A stretch of DNA of 52,962 nt from Akkermansiaceae bacterium (lineage in GTDB: Bacteria > Verrucomicrobiota > Verrucomicrobiia > Verrucomicrobiales > Akkermansiaceae). Positions 28,231 to 36,313 of the stretch are shown here, in pieces. How positions within the stretch are numbered: the stretch's first letter is position 1; each line of letters starts with the position of its first letter. Where the stretch lies: positions 1 to 52,962 of the forward strand of contig JANRFH010000001.1 of the NCBI GenBank assembly GCA_030725745.1, read 5' to 3'. The notes below the pieces were generated by a model. The model had not been told where the DNA came from, did not search any database, and saw nothing but the letters and a program-made list of their open reading frames with translations. The position numbers and the translations under genes are program-made.

Positions 28231-28315
28231 GGGTAGGTGGCCGAGTGGTTAAAGGCGGCAGACTGTAAATCTGCTCACATTGTGTACGCTGGTTCGAATC
28301 CAGCCCTGCCCACCA
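28231..28315 (+). tRNA. tRNA-Tyr (anticodon GUA)
   Basis: Acceptor arm GGGTAGG (28231-28237) pairs with CCTGCCC (28305-28311) with one G-U. The D-loop, the anticodon stem GCAGA/TCTGC around CTGTAAA with anticodon GTA at 28265-28267, a long variable arm typical of type II tRNAs, and GGTTCGAATCC in the T-arm are all present. The CCA end is encoded (28313-28315). The promoter is not obvious. A strong terminator follows. Confidence 0.97.
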
Positions 28316-28327
28316 TCCTTCTAAAAT

Positions 28328-28360
28328 AACGCTCACTGGAAACAGTGAGCGTTTTTGTTT
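28328..28360 (+). terminator. Terminator of tRNA-Tyr
   Basis: AACGCTCACTG, loop GAAA and CAGTGAGCGTT form a perfect 11-bp stem followed by a T-rich tract. It lies 12 bp after the tRNA. Confidence 0.93.
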
Positions 28361-28400
28361 TGGTGGGTTGGAAATAGCTTTTACTTAAATAAAAATTCCT

Positions 28401-28786
28401 GAAATCGCCGTTGTAATCTCTCCATCGGTCAGACGGTTTCCATTAATTTTAGCGCTTTGAACTTATTGAATGGCGACTTTGTTGGCGGCGACTTCCGTCA
28501 AGGCACTCCAAACTGGCTCGGTTATTGTTTTTTCTCCATCTTTCCAGACAATAGCCTGACCAATGTTGATGGGATAAACTATAACCTGTTCATTGACGGA
28601 GCAGATTTCGCAAGCCTCGCGCTTGCAAACAGTACCAAAGCAATTGATAAAATCCGCGTCTTTAATGATACCAGTGAACCGGGAAATGATGTGCTTTGAA
28701 GCAACTTCACTGTAGTGCCCGAGATCATCAGAGCGGCTATCGGATTGCTAGGTGCATGCCTTCTACTCCGCTGCCGCCGGATCTGA
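28401..28786 (+). pseudogene. Remnant of a PEP-CTERM exported protein
   Basis: Frame 28401-28696 encodes a beta-rich sequence without a signal peptide or a standard start (TTG at 28457 only): NGDFVGGDFRQGTPNWLGY, then LANSTKAIDKIRVFNDTSEPGNDVL. An in-frame TGA follows at 28697-28699. The frame continues as SNFTVVPEIIRAAIGLLGACLLLRCRRI, a degenerate PEP-CTERM sorting signal: VPE, a hydrophobic helix, a basic end. PEP-CTERM proteins are normally exported and cleaved by exosortase. This looks like the C-terminal end of such a gene with lost 5' part and decayed anchor (VPE followed by II instead of P). Base composition is poorer in GC than the neighbours. Confidence 0.65.
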
Positions 28787-28810
28787 TCTGGAGACCATAG
28801 CGTTTTACCG

Positions 28811-28844
28811 AGCCCGGATGGTTCAACACCGTCCGAGCTTTTTT
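28811..28844 (+). terminator. Terminator after the PEP-CTERM remnant
   Basis: AGCCCGGATGGT and ACCGTCCGAGCT pair with two G-U or mismatched positions, followed by TTTTTT. It could also serve the convergent regulator gene in part. Confidence 0.65.
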
Positions 28845-28898
28845 CGTTTGATTGAGGATTAATTGCGGCAACTTAGCCTAGGCGGATACGCTGCGCTT

Positions 28899-30023
28899 TT
28901 ACGAATCCCCCGAATTCACTTCACGCCATTTCTGTGGAGAGGTTCCTATTTCTCGGACGAAACAACGATGGAGATTCCTGCTGCTTCCGAAGCCGCAATC
29001 CTGGGCGACCTGTTCGATTTTCATGGCGGGATTTTCCAAGGCATTTTTCGCTGCATCGAGCCGGACGTAGAGGAGATGCTTTGCAGGTGTGCGCCGGAGT
29101 TCCTTGGAGAAGGCGTAGTGGAGTGCGCGGGAGGATATTTTCGCTGCAGCGGAGATATCTTCGACGCCGATGTTTCGGGTATGGTTTTCCGAGATGAAAC
29201 GCACGGCTTTTTCGATGCCGGGATGAGAGACCGCCAGCGCATCCGTGCTCCGCCGCATGACGATGCCACGCAGGGGGATGGTGATGGGTTTTGCGGGGCG
29301 CGCTTTTCCTTTCATCAATCCATCGAGCAACCCGGCGGCACGGTAGGCGATTTCGCCGAAGTTTAGGTCGATGCTGGAGATGGGGACAGGGGAGCACTCG
29401 CAGGCGAGTTCGATGTTTCCGGCTCCTAGCACGGCGACGTCTTCGGGGACACGCAGGCCGACATCAAGGCAGGCTTCGATGACCTCGGCAGCGAGTAGGT
29501 CGTCCAAGGCGAAGACGGCCAATTGCTTGGGCAGTGCCTTGATCTCCATGGCAAGGCGTTTGCGGCGTGCCTTCCAAACGTTTGCAGGATGCCCGCTGGG
29601 TGCATCGAGGTTCAGCAAGGCACAATCCTGCCCAGCTTCTTCCAATACCGAAACAAAACCTTCCCGTCTATCTCGCTCGACACGGCCGCGCGGGATACCG
29701 ATCCACGCGAAGTGCCGGTAGCCTCTTTCCAGGAAATGCTCCGCCGCAAGCCGACCCGCTCCGAGGTTGTCCTCTTCTACCGATGCTGCGTCCACATCTT
29801 GATGATTCGCGCCGAAGAGGACTGTCGGCTGCTTGGCGATCTGGCTGCGGATGAATCCGGCGAGGCGGGGGACTTCGGTGTCGTTGACGAGCATGCCGTC
29901 GCCCACCCAGCCGCTGGGGTCAGCAGCTTCAAGCATGGAACGCGTCGCGAGGTGCCAGCCTGAGTCGCGTGCATAGCGCCCGATCGCATCAAAGAAACGT
30001 GGGTCATACCAGCCGAGGGTCAC
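28899..30023 (-). CDS. Transcriptional regulator: LacI-type ligand domain fused to AraC DNA-binding domain (XylR-like)
   Basis: About 374 residues. The first ~260 form a periplasmic-binding-protein-like sensor (LLAAEVIEACLDVGLRVPED, then GAGNIELACECSPVPISSIDL). The last ~100 are an AraC HTH (VEDISAAAKISSRALHYAF and IEQVAQDCGFGSSRNLHRCF). Such hybrids regulate sugar operons in response to the free sugar. It is divergent from the fucose genes, so it is probably the fuc regulator. The start is doubtful: the frame upstream reads KQKSPRNRKRSVLVTLGWYD, which looks like genuine protein, yet before the TAG upstream there is no ATG, GTG or TTG other than GTG at 30023. A non-standard ATT start, or a lost start, is possible. 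Confidence 0.83.
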   Translation of the reverse strand: MTLGWYDPRFFDAIGRYARDSGWHLATRSMLEAADPSGWVGDGMLVNDTEVPRLAGFIRSQIAKQPTVLFGANHQDVDAASVEEDNLGAGRLAAEHFLERGYRHFAWIGIPRGRVERDRREGFVSVLEEAGQDCALLNLDAPSGHPANVWKARRKRLAMEIKALPKQLAVFALDDLLAAEVIEACLDVGLRVPEDVAVLGAGNIELACECSPVPISSIDLNFGEIAYRAAGLLDGLMKGKARPAKPITIPLRGIVMRRSTDALAVSHPGIEKAVRFISENHTRNIGVEDISAAAKISSRALHYAFSKELRRTPAKHLLYVRLDAAKNALENPAMKIEQVAQDCGFGSSRNLHRCFVREIGTSPQKWREVNSGDS

Positions 30024-30106
30024 GAGAACGCTGCGCTTGCGGTTACGGGGTGATTTTTGTTTTGCGCTAATTGTCCGATGAATTGCAGAAAGTGCCTATT
30101 TACGCA

Positions 30107-30133
30107 ATTCAAATCTCCGCATAGCGTTTGAAT
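30107..30133. promoter_or_regulatory. Dyad between the regulator and the fucose genes, possible operator
   Basis: ATTCAAA (30107-30113) and TTTGAAT (30127-30133) face each other across 13 bp, in the shared 218-bp divergent control region of the regulator and the aldolase gene. LacI/AraC hybrids usually bind direct or inverted half-sites placed like this. No clear -35/-10 pair could be identified. Confidence 0.35.
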
Positions 30134-30241
30134 ATCGCAAGACGAAAACCCCATTTTTCAAAAACCCTCTTGCCTAAGGTAGGCTACGCCTGCAAAAAAT
30201 GTTTCTACTCTGTCGAATGCAAAAGCTGAGATTACCCATTG

Positions 30242-31003
30242 ATGAACGATATTGATACCACACGAGCCGCGCTAATTGCGCTATCCCGCGAGCTGGGAGC
30301 CGAGCACAGGGATTTGGCCATCCTAGGAGAAGGAAATACCTCTGCGAGGGTTTCTGATGAAACCTTCCTAGTCAAAGCAAGCGGCTGCAGCTTAGGAACG
30401 CTCGGGGCGGACGACCTCGTCGAGTGCAGGTTCGCGCCACTCCTCGCCATGCTGGATCGCAATGACCTCACCGATCAAAATATCGAAGACGAGCTCTTCG
30501 CCTGTCGCGTCGATAAGAATGCGAAGAAGCCTTCCGTCGAAGCCCTTTTCCACGCCTACCTCCTCAGTCTTCCGGGTATCAACTTCGCCGGGCACACACA
30601 CAGCGTCAACGTGAATCAGATCTTGTGCGCAGGCCGCGGCAAGGACTTCGCCACGAAAAAGCTATTCCCTGACGAGATCGTCTGCTGTGGCCCCGAGTCG
30701 GTTTTGGTGCCTTACACGGATCCAGGCCTGAAACTCTCGCAAATCATCCGCACAGAAACGGAGAAGCTCATTGAGAGACGCGGGGTGCCACCACGCGTCA
30801 TTCTTCTCGAAAACCATGGTATCATCACACTCGGGGGATCCACCTTTGCCGTTACTGCCGCGATGCTCATGGCGAAAAAGTCCGCAGAAATTTTCGTTGG
30901 AGCAGCCATACTCGGTGGCCCCGTTTTTCTTACTGAGGAAGAGGTAGATCGCATTGCCAATCGCACCGATGAACATTATCGCCAACGCGCACTTAAACTA
31001 TGA
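30242..31003 (+). CDS. Class II aldolase, L-fuculose-1-phosphate aldolase type
   Basis: 253 residues from ATG 30242 (a TTG precedes). The class II aldolase/adducin domain is complete: glycine-rich GEGNTSAR (residues 29-36), E100 in KPSVEALFHAYL as the catalytic acid, Zn ligands H118 and H120 in GHTHSVNVN, and H192 in LLENHGIITL. Predicted reaction: L-fuculose-1-phosphate to DHAP and L-lactaldehyde. Rhamnulose-1-phosphate cleavage cannot be excluded. It opens a tight operon: the ATGA overlap with the kinase gene (31000-31003) and then isomerase, quinone oxidoreductase and mutarotase. Confidence 0.87.
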   Translation: MNDIDTTRAALIALSRELGAEHRDLAILGEGNTSARVSDETFLVKASGCSLGTLGADDLVECRFAPLLAMLDRNDLTDQNIEDELFACRVDKNAKKPSVEALFHAYLLSLPGINFAGHTHSVNVNQILCAGRGKDFATKKLFPDEIVCCGPESVLVPYTDPGLKLSQIIRTETEKLIERRGVPPRVILLENHGIITLGGSTFAVTAAMLMAKKSAEIFVGAAILGGPVFLTEEEVDRIANRTDEHYRQRALKL

Positions 31004-32478
31004 GCGAACGTAACTTTATAGCATGCGACCTTGGAGCCGAAAGCGGCCGGGTCATTTTAGGAAATCTCAGTGGAGGAAAACTCACCTACGAGGAGATTCA
31101 TCGTTTCCCGACAGGCGCTTCTCGCATTGGCGGCTCGCTGCGGTGGAATATGCTCCGCATCTTTGAGGAACTGAAAAAAGGCCTGCGCAAGGTCGCAGAT
31201 ACAGGGAAACCCTTAGCGAGTGTCAGCGTCGATTCGTGGGGAGTGGACTACGTGCTTTTCAATGCAAAGCAGCCAATGCTCATGATCCCGCACCATTACC
31301 GCGATTCACGCACCGACAAGGTTTACGATGCGGCCATCGAAAAGGCAGGGGATGAAAAGATTTTCTCCGAAACGGGTCTGCAGTTCATGTCGATCAACAC
31401 GCTCTTTCAGCTTGTTTCCGAGTTAGAGGAAAATCCAGAGCTGCTTGAGATTGCGGACAATTTCCTGAATATCGCAGACTACGTGAACTACTTGTTCAGC
31501 GGTGCGGTGAAAGAGGAACAAAGTAACGCCAGCACAACGCAAATCTACAATCCCGTCACCCGAGACTGGTCTAAGGAACTCATCAATGTATTTGGTTTCC
31601 CTGAGAAAATCTTCCCGGAGATCGTTCCTTCAGGCACGGTCATCGGTAAACTCCTTCCCGAGATCCAGGACGAGACGAAGCTTCCGGAAATAGACGTCGT
31701 GGCAACCTGCTCGCATGATACTGGAGCTGCCGTAGCTGCGGTTCCAGCGGAAGGTGAAGACTGGGCTTACCTCAGCTCAGGCACTTGGTCTCTGATCGGT
31801 GTCGAGCTTCCTTCGCCACTCATCAACGCGGATGTTCGCGCCCACAACTTCACCAACGAAGGTGGCTTCGGTGGTACGACACGTTTCCTCAAGAACATCG
31901 TCGGCCTCTGGCTTCTTCAGGAATCCCGCCGAGCTTGGATCAATGACGGCAATGAACTCGACTACGCGACCATTATGACAATGGCGGAAGAATCGGAGCC
32001 GTTCAGATCCCTGATCGATCCGCGTGATCCCCGCTTTGTTGCTCCGCCGAACATGCCGGAGGCCATCGCATCCTATTGCCGAGAGTCCGGCCAGGTCGCG
32101 CCGGAAACCCCGGGTCAGATCGCACGATGTGTGCTGGAAAGCCTCGCGCTACTCTATCACGGCACGCTCGGCGAGATCGAAAAGCTCACTGGCAGGACGA
32201 TCAACCGACTACACATCGTCGGAGGCGGTAGCCAAGGCAAGCTTCTCAATCAGCTTGCGGCGAATGCCACCGGACGCACCGTTATTGCTGGCCCAGTAGA
32301 GGCTACTGCCATCGGCAATATCCTCATCCAGGCTATCGCCTTAGGCGATCTGGATTCACTCGGTGCTCTTCGCGACGTCGTGAAAGCATCTTTCCCCATT
32401 GAAAAATACGAACCCCTGGAACAGGCAAAGTGGCAGGAAGCCATCGAGCGTTTCGAAAATCTCAAAATAACCCAATAG
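31000..32478 (+). CDS. FGGY sugar kinase, rhamnulokinase-like, probable L-fuculokinase
   Basis: 492 residues in FGGY fold: phosphate-binding N-terminus [27 protein letters not shown], and the ATP-site [16 protein letters not shown] with a [14 protein letters not shown] signature near the C-terminus. The motifs are closer to RhaB than to FucK of E. coli. Given fucI and fucU next door it probably phosphorylates L-fuculose, perhaps also L-rhamnulose. It overlaps the aldolase stop codon by ATGA and precedes fucI by 8 bp. Confidence 0.87.
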   Translation: MSERNFIACDLGAESGRVILGNLSGGKLTYEEIHRFPTGASRIGGSLRWNMLRIFEELKKGLRKVADTGKPLASVSVDSWGVDYVLFNAKQPMLMIPHHYRDSRTDKVYDAAIEKAGDEKIFSETGLQFMSINTLFQLVSELEENPELLEIADNFLNIADYVNYLFSGAVKEEQSNASTTQIYNPVTRDWSKELINVFGFPEKIFPEIVPSGTVIGKLLPEIQDETKLPEIDVVATCSHDTGAAVAAVPAEGEDWAYLSSGTWSLIGVELPSPLINADVRAHNFTNEGGFGGTTRFLKNIVGLWLLQESRRAWINDGNELDYATIMTMAEESEPFRSLIDPRDPRFVAPPNMPEAIASYCRESGQVAPETPGQIARCVLESLALLYHGTLGEIEKLTGRTINRLHIVGGGSQGKLLNQLAANATGRTVIAGPVEATAIGNILIQAIALGDLDSLGALRDVVKASFPIEKYEPLEQAKWQEAIERFENLKITQ

Positions 32479-32486
32479 AAATTCAC

Positions 32487-34256
32487 ATGAAGAACCTCAC
32501 TAAAATCGGCATACGTCCGACCATCGATGGCCGCCTCGGCGGTGTCCGCGAGTCCCTTGAAGACTCGACCATGGCTCTCGCAGAGTCAGTGGCGAAGCTC
32601 ATCTCTGAAACCCTCCGCCATTCTACTGGAGATGCAGTAGAGTGTGTGATCGCAGACACCTGCATCGGCGGTGTCGCAGAGGCCGCCGCCTGTGCTGAGA
32701 AATTCCGCCGCGAAGGCGTTGGCGTCTCGCTCACCGTCACTTCCTGCTGGTGCTACGGCTCCGAGACCATGGACATGGATCCGACTATCCCGAAAGCGGT
32801 CTGGGGTTTCAACGGAACCGAGCGTCCCGGCGCAGTTTACCTCGCAGCGGTTCTCGCAGGCCATGCCCAGAAAGGTATTCCAGCCTTCGGCATCTACGGT
32901 CACGACGTCCAAGACGGTGGCACCAAAGAAATCCCAGAAGATGTTCGCGAAAAACTTCTCACCTTCTGCCGCGCCGGTATCGCCGTCGCGACCATGCGTG
33001 GCAAAGCCTATCTCGCGATGGGTGGCACTTCCATGGGTATCGCTGGTTCGGTGGTTGATCCATCGTTCTTCGAGACCTTCCTCGGCATGCGCGTCGAGTC
33101 CGTGGACATGACAGAGTTTGTCCGCCGCATCGATAAGGGCATCTATGACCACGCGGAGTATGACAAAGCCCTCGCATGGGTGAAGGCCAACTGCCCGGAA
33201 GGAAAGGACTACAACTCGGATGACACCAAGCGTGATCGTGCCGTGCTCGATAAAGAGTGGGAGACCAACGTGAAGATGGCCCTCATCGCCCGCGACCTCA
33301 TGATCGGCAACCCCAAGCTTGCTGAGGCAGGCTACGGCGAGGAGGCACAAGGCCACCACGCGATCGCTTCCGGTTTCCAAGGCCAGCGTCAATGGACCGA
33401 CCACTTCCCGAACGGAGACTTCATGGAGGCAATCCTCACCACTTCCTTCGACTGGAATGGCAAGCGCGCCCCTTACATGGTCGCCACCGAGAACGACGCG
33501 CTCAACGCCGCATCGATGCTCTTCGGCAACCTCCTTACCAACACCGCGCAGATCTTCGCCGACGTGCGGACCTACTGGAGTCCCGATGCAGTGAAACGCG
33601 TGACCGGCCACCAGCTCACCGGTGATGCAGCAGGCGGTTTCCTCCACCTCATCAACTCCGGCCCGGCCGCCCTTGATGGCACCGGCCAGCAAACCGTCGA
33701 TGGCAAGCCAGCGATGAAACCCTTCTGGGAAATCAGTGATTCGGAAGTCGATGCCTGCCTCAAGGCGACCACTTGGCACCCATCCATCACCGAGTATTTC
33801 CCCGGTGGCGGCATGTCCACTCGCTACAAGACCAAAGGCGGAATGCCTGCGACCATGTGCCGGATCAACCTCATCAAAGGCCTCGGCCCAGCACTACAGA
33901 TCGCCGAGGGCATGACCATCGAGCTTCCTGAAGATGTGCACAATACACTCGACGAACGCACCAACGCCACTTGGCCGACCACATGGTTCGTCCCCGCAAC
34001 CGGCGGCAAAGGCGTGTTCCGCGATGTTTACTCCGTCATGAACGCATGGGGAGCGAACCACTGCGCGATGAGCTACGGCCACATCGGGGCGGATCTTATC
34101 GCACTCGCATCCATGCTCCGCATCCCGGTTTACATGCACAATGTGCCCGAGGAAAAAGTCTTCCGCCCATCCGTCTGGAATGCATTCGGCACTGCGGATG
34201 CAGAAGGTGCGGATTTCCGCGCATGTGCTAACTTCGGCCCACTATACGGTCGCTAA
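32487..34256 (+). CDS. fucI: L-fucose isomerase
   Basis: 589 residues (E. coli FucI has 591). The start at ATG 32487 gives the conserved N-terminus [20 protein letters not shown]; the open frame extends upstream but into the kinase gene. The family motif [28 protein letters not shown] and the Mn-site region [20 protein letters not shown] are present. It interconverts L-fucose and L-fuculose with Mn2+. It is the third gene of the fuc operon. Confidence 0.95.
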   Translation: MKNLTKIGIRPTIDGRLGGVRESLEDSTMALAESVAKLISETLRHSTGDAVECVIADTCIGGVAEAAACAEKFRREGVGVSLTVTSCWCYGSETMDMDPTIPKAVWGFNGTERPGAVYLAAVLAGHAQKGIPAFGIYGHDVQDGGTKEIPEDVREKLLTFCRAGIAVATMRGKAYLAMGGTSMGIAGSVVDPSFFETFLGMRVESVDMTEFVRRIDKGIYDHAEYDKALAWVKANCPEGKDYNSDDTKRDRAVLDKEWETNVKMALIARDLMIGNPKLAEAGYGEEAQGHHAIASGFQGQRQWTDHFPNGDFMEAILTTSFDWNGKRAPYMVATENDALNAASMLFGNLLTNTAQIFADVRTYWSPDAVKRVTGHQLTGDAAGGFLHLINSGPAALDGTGQQTVDGKPAMKPFWEISDSEVDACLKATTWHPSITEYFPGGGMSTRYKTKGGMPATMCRINLIKGLGPALQIAEGMTIELPEDVHNTLDERTNATWPTTWFVPATGGKGVFRDVYSVMNAWGANHCAMSYGHIGADLIALASMLRIPVYMHNVPEEKVFRPSVWNAFGTADAEGADFRACANFGPLYGR

Positions 34257-34272
34257 TACGAAATTACCTTTG

Positions 34273-35769
34273 ATGAAATACAACGAACATATCGAGAATC
34301 CCGATGTCGTCCTGATCGGCAGCGGAGTGATGTCAGCCAACCTCGGCGCGATGCTGAAAAAGCTCTCACCGGAGCTCAGCATTCAAGTCTATGAGGTCAC
34401 GGACGATCTCGCCGAGGAAAGCTCGAACGGCTGGAACAACGCAGGCACCGGTCATGCCGGAATCTGCGAACTCAGCTACACCCCGGAACGCGAAAAAGAC
34501 GGCAGCGTCGATGTCTCGCGGGTGATCGGCATTTTCGAACAGTTCGAGTATTCCAGGCAATTCTGGGGTAGCTCCATCGCCGACGGCATGGTCAGTAACC
34601 CCAAGGAGTTCATCAATCCGGTTGCGCACCTCAGCTTCGTGCACGGTGCCGACTGGGTGGATTTCCTCAAAGCTCGCTACGATGGAATGGCTGCACACCA
34701 TTTCTTCGCGGACATGGAATACAGCACGGATCGCGACATCATCGGTTCTTGGGCGCCACTTTTGACCGAGGGAAGGGGAGAAGTCCCCATCGCCGCCACC
34801 AAGATGGATGCAGGCACCGATGTGAACTTCGGGAACATTTCCCGCAAGTTCCTCGAATGGCTCTCCTCGCAGGACGGTTGCGGAATCGCTTCTGGACATC
34901 GGGTCACGGATATCACCAAGACCGCAACTGGTTGGGATTTAAAAATCAAGGATGCCTCGACCGGCCAAACCCGTACAAACTCCACGAAGTTCATCTTCGT
35001 CGGTGCAGGTGGCGGAAGCCTCACACTCCTTCAGAAAAGTGGTATCCCTGAGGCTAAGGGTCTCGGCGGATTCCCGATCGGTGGTCAGTGGCTAATTTGC
35101 GACACTCCGGAGATCGTTGAGAAGCATCAGGCGAAGGTCTACGGCCAGCCCGCGGAAGCTGCTCCAACAATGGCGGTTCCCCATCTCGATACACGCATCC
35201 TCGATGGCAAGAAGACATTGCTCTTCGGCCCCTTCGCTGCATGGACTACGAAGTTCCTCCACAAAAAAGGTAGCCTTCTAGACCTGCCACTTTCTGTGAA
35301 ACCAGACAACCTTGCCACGCTGGTAAAGATCGGCCTAACAAACCTAGATCTCGTGAAATACCTCCTCAAGGAAGGCACTCAGAGCATGGCCAGCCGCATC
35401 AAGACGATGCAGGTTTTTTATCCAGATGCGGATGCGAAAGATTGGAAACTCATCGATGCAGGCATCCGCGTGCAGGCGATCAAGAAAACCGACGGCGAGG
35501 CGGGTATCGTTCATTACGGCACCGAGGTGCTCACCAATGCCGACCGCTCGATCTCCGCTCTGCTCGGTGCATCGCCTGGTGCTTCGGTCTCTGTGCACAT
35601 CGTGCTCGATGTCGTGAAAAAATGCTTCCCGCAGCTTCTCGAAACGGAAGAAGGCAAGGCACGCATGAAGGCCATGATCCCGATCTGGGACGTGGACATC
35701 AAGAAGCCGGAAAACGCGGATTACTACCGCGAGACCGCCGCCAAAGCCACCACACAACTCGGACTCTAA
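34273..35769 (+). CDS. Malate:quinone oxidoreductase family protein (possible lactate:quinone oxidoreductase)
   Basis: 498 residues from ATG 34273, 16 bp after fucI. The FAD-binding N-terminus reads DVVLIGSGVMSANLGAMLKKL. NNAGTGHAGICELSYTPE is the diagnostic motif of Mqo, and FIFVGAGGGSLTLLQKSGIPE and GFPIGGQWLIC follow. The C-terminal FAD contact region LTNADRSISALLGASPGAS is intact. Mqo oxidises malate to oxaloacetate and reduces quinone at the membrane. Close relatives (S. aureus Lqo) oxidise L-lactate. Its place inside a fucose operon makes lactate, derived from lactaldehyde, an attractive substrate; this is inference. No lactaldehyde dehydrogenase gene is in the window. Confidence 0.9.
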   Translation: MKYNEHIENPDVVLIGSGVMSANLGAMLKKLSPELSIQVYEVTDDLAEESSNGWNNAGTGHAGICELSYTPEREKDGSVDVSRVIGIFEQFEYSRQFWGSSIADGMVSNPKEFINPVAHLSFVHGADWVDFLKARYDGMAAHHFFADMEYSTDRDIIGSWAPLLTEGRGEVPIAATKMDAGTDVNFGNISRKFLEWLSSQDGCGIASGHRVTDITKTATGWDLKIKDASTGQTRTNSTKFIFVGAGGGSLTLLQKSGIPEAKGLGGFPIGGQWLICDTPEIVEKHQAKVYGQPAEAAPTMAVPHLDTRILDGKKTLLFGPFAAWTTKFLHKKGSLLDLPLSVKPDNLATLVKIGLTNLDLVKYLLKEGTQSMASRIKTMQVFYPDADAKDWKLIDAGIRVQAIKKTDGEAGIVHYGTEVLTNADRSISALLGASPGASVSVHIVLDVVKKCFPQLLETEEGKARMKAMIPIWDVDIKKPENADYYRETAAKATTQLGL

Positions 35770-35775
35770 ACCTCT

Positions 35776-36207
35776 ATGTTACGCGGCCTTTCACCTATCG
35801 TAGCTCCCGAGCTGCTTACTGTCCTTTGGCGCATGGGGCACGGCGATGAGATCATCCTCGCTGATGCACATTTTCCCGGTGAGACTCTCAATCGTCGAGT
35901 CATCCGTGCGGACGGTCACAACATCGCGGATCTGCTCGAGGGCATCATGCCGCTTTTCACCCCTGATCAATATGTCGCGCAACCGCTGGCAATGATGGCG
36001 GCGGTTATTGGCGATAAGTTAGATCCTGCGGTGGAAGAACGTTACCTTGTCCCGATTCGGAAAACTTGGCCGGATATCGCTCCGGTTGAGCGTGTCGAAC
36101 GCTACGCCTTCTATGAGCGTGCCAAGTCTGCCTTCGCGGTCGTCATGACTGGAGAAACGGCGAAATATGGGAATATCATCCTGCGCAAGGGCGTAACCGG
36201 AACCTGA
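35776..36207 (+). CDS. fucU: L-fucose mutarotase
   Basis: 143 residues, usual for FucU of the RbsD/FucU family. The signature [14 protein letters not shown] is complete, as is the C-terminal [20 protein letters not shown] with the [10 protein letters not shown] end. It speeds alpha/beta anomer interconversion of L-fucose. It is 6 bp after the Mqo-family gene and ends the operon. A 106-bp gap separates it from the fucosidase gene, which may be read through or have its own promoter. Confidence 0.95.
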   Translation: MLRGLSPIVAPELLTVLWRMGHGDEIILADAHFPGETLNRRVIRADGHNIADLLEGIMPLFTPDQYVAQPLAMMAAVIGDKLDPAVEERYLVPIRKTWPDIAPVERVERYAFYERAKSAFAVVMTGETAKYGNIILRKGVTGT

Positions 36208-36313
36208 ATTGATCTCGCCACCCGGCGGCTCCCTGACAGGCACGGCGCGAATAGCGCTTGTCTATGTCGTTCCACTCCATTCTTTCAACTATTTTAGGGG
36301 ATAGACTGGATTT

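Noticed and set aside
28697-28699. Selenocysteine at TGA in the PEP-CTERM remnant
   Set aside because: The frame lacks a start and its anchor is degenerate; no SECIS-like hairpin was noticed directly after the codon.
32586-33779. 397-codon frame antisense to fucI
   Set aside because: Shadow of a strongly biased gene; fucI is certain.
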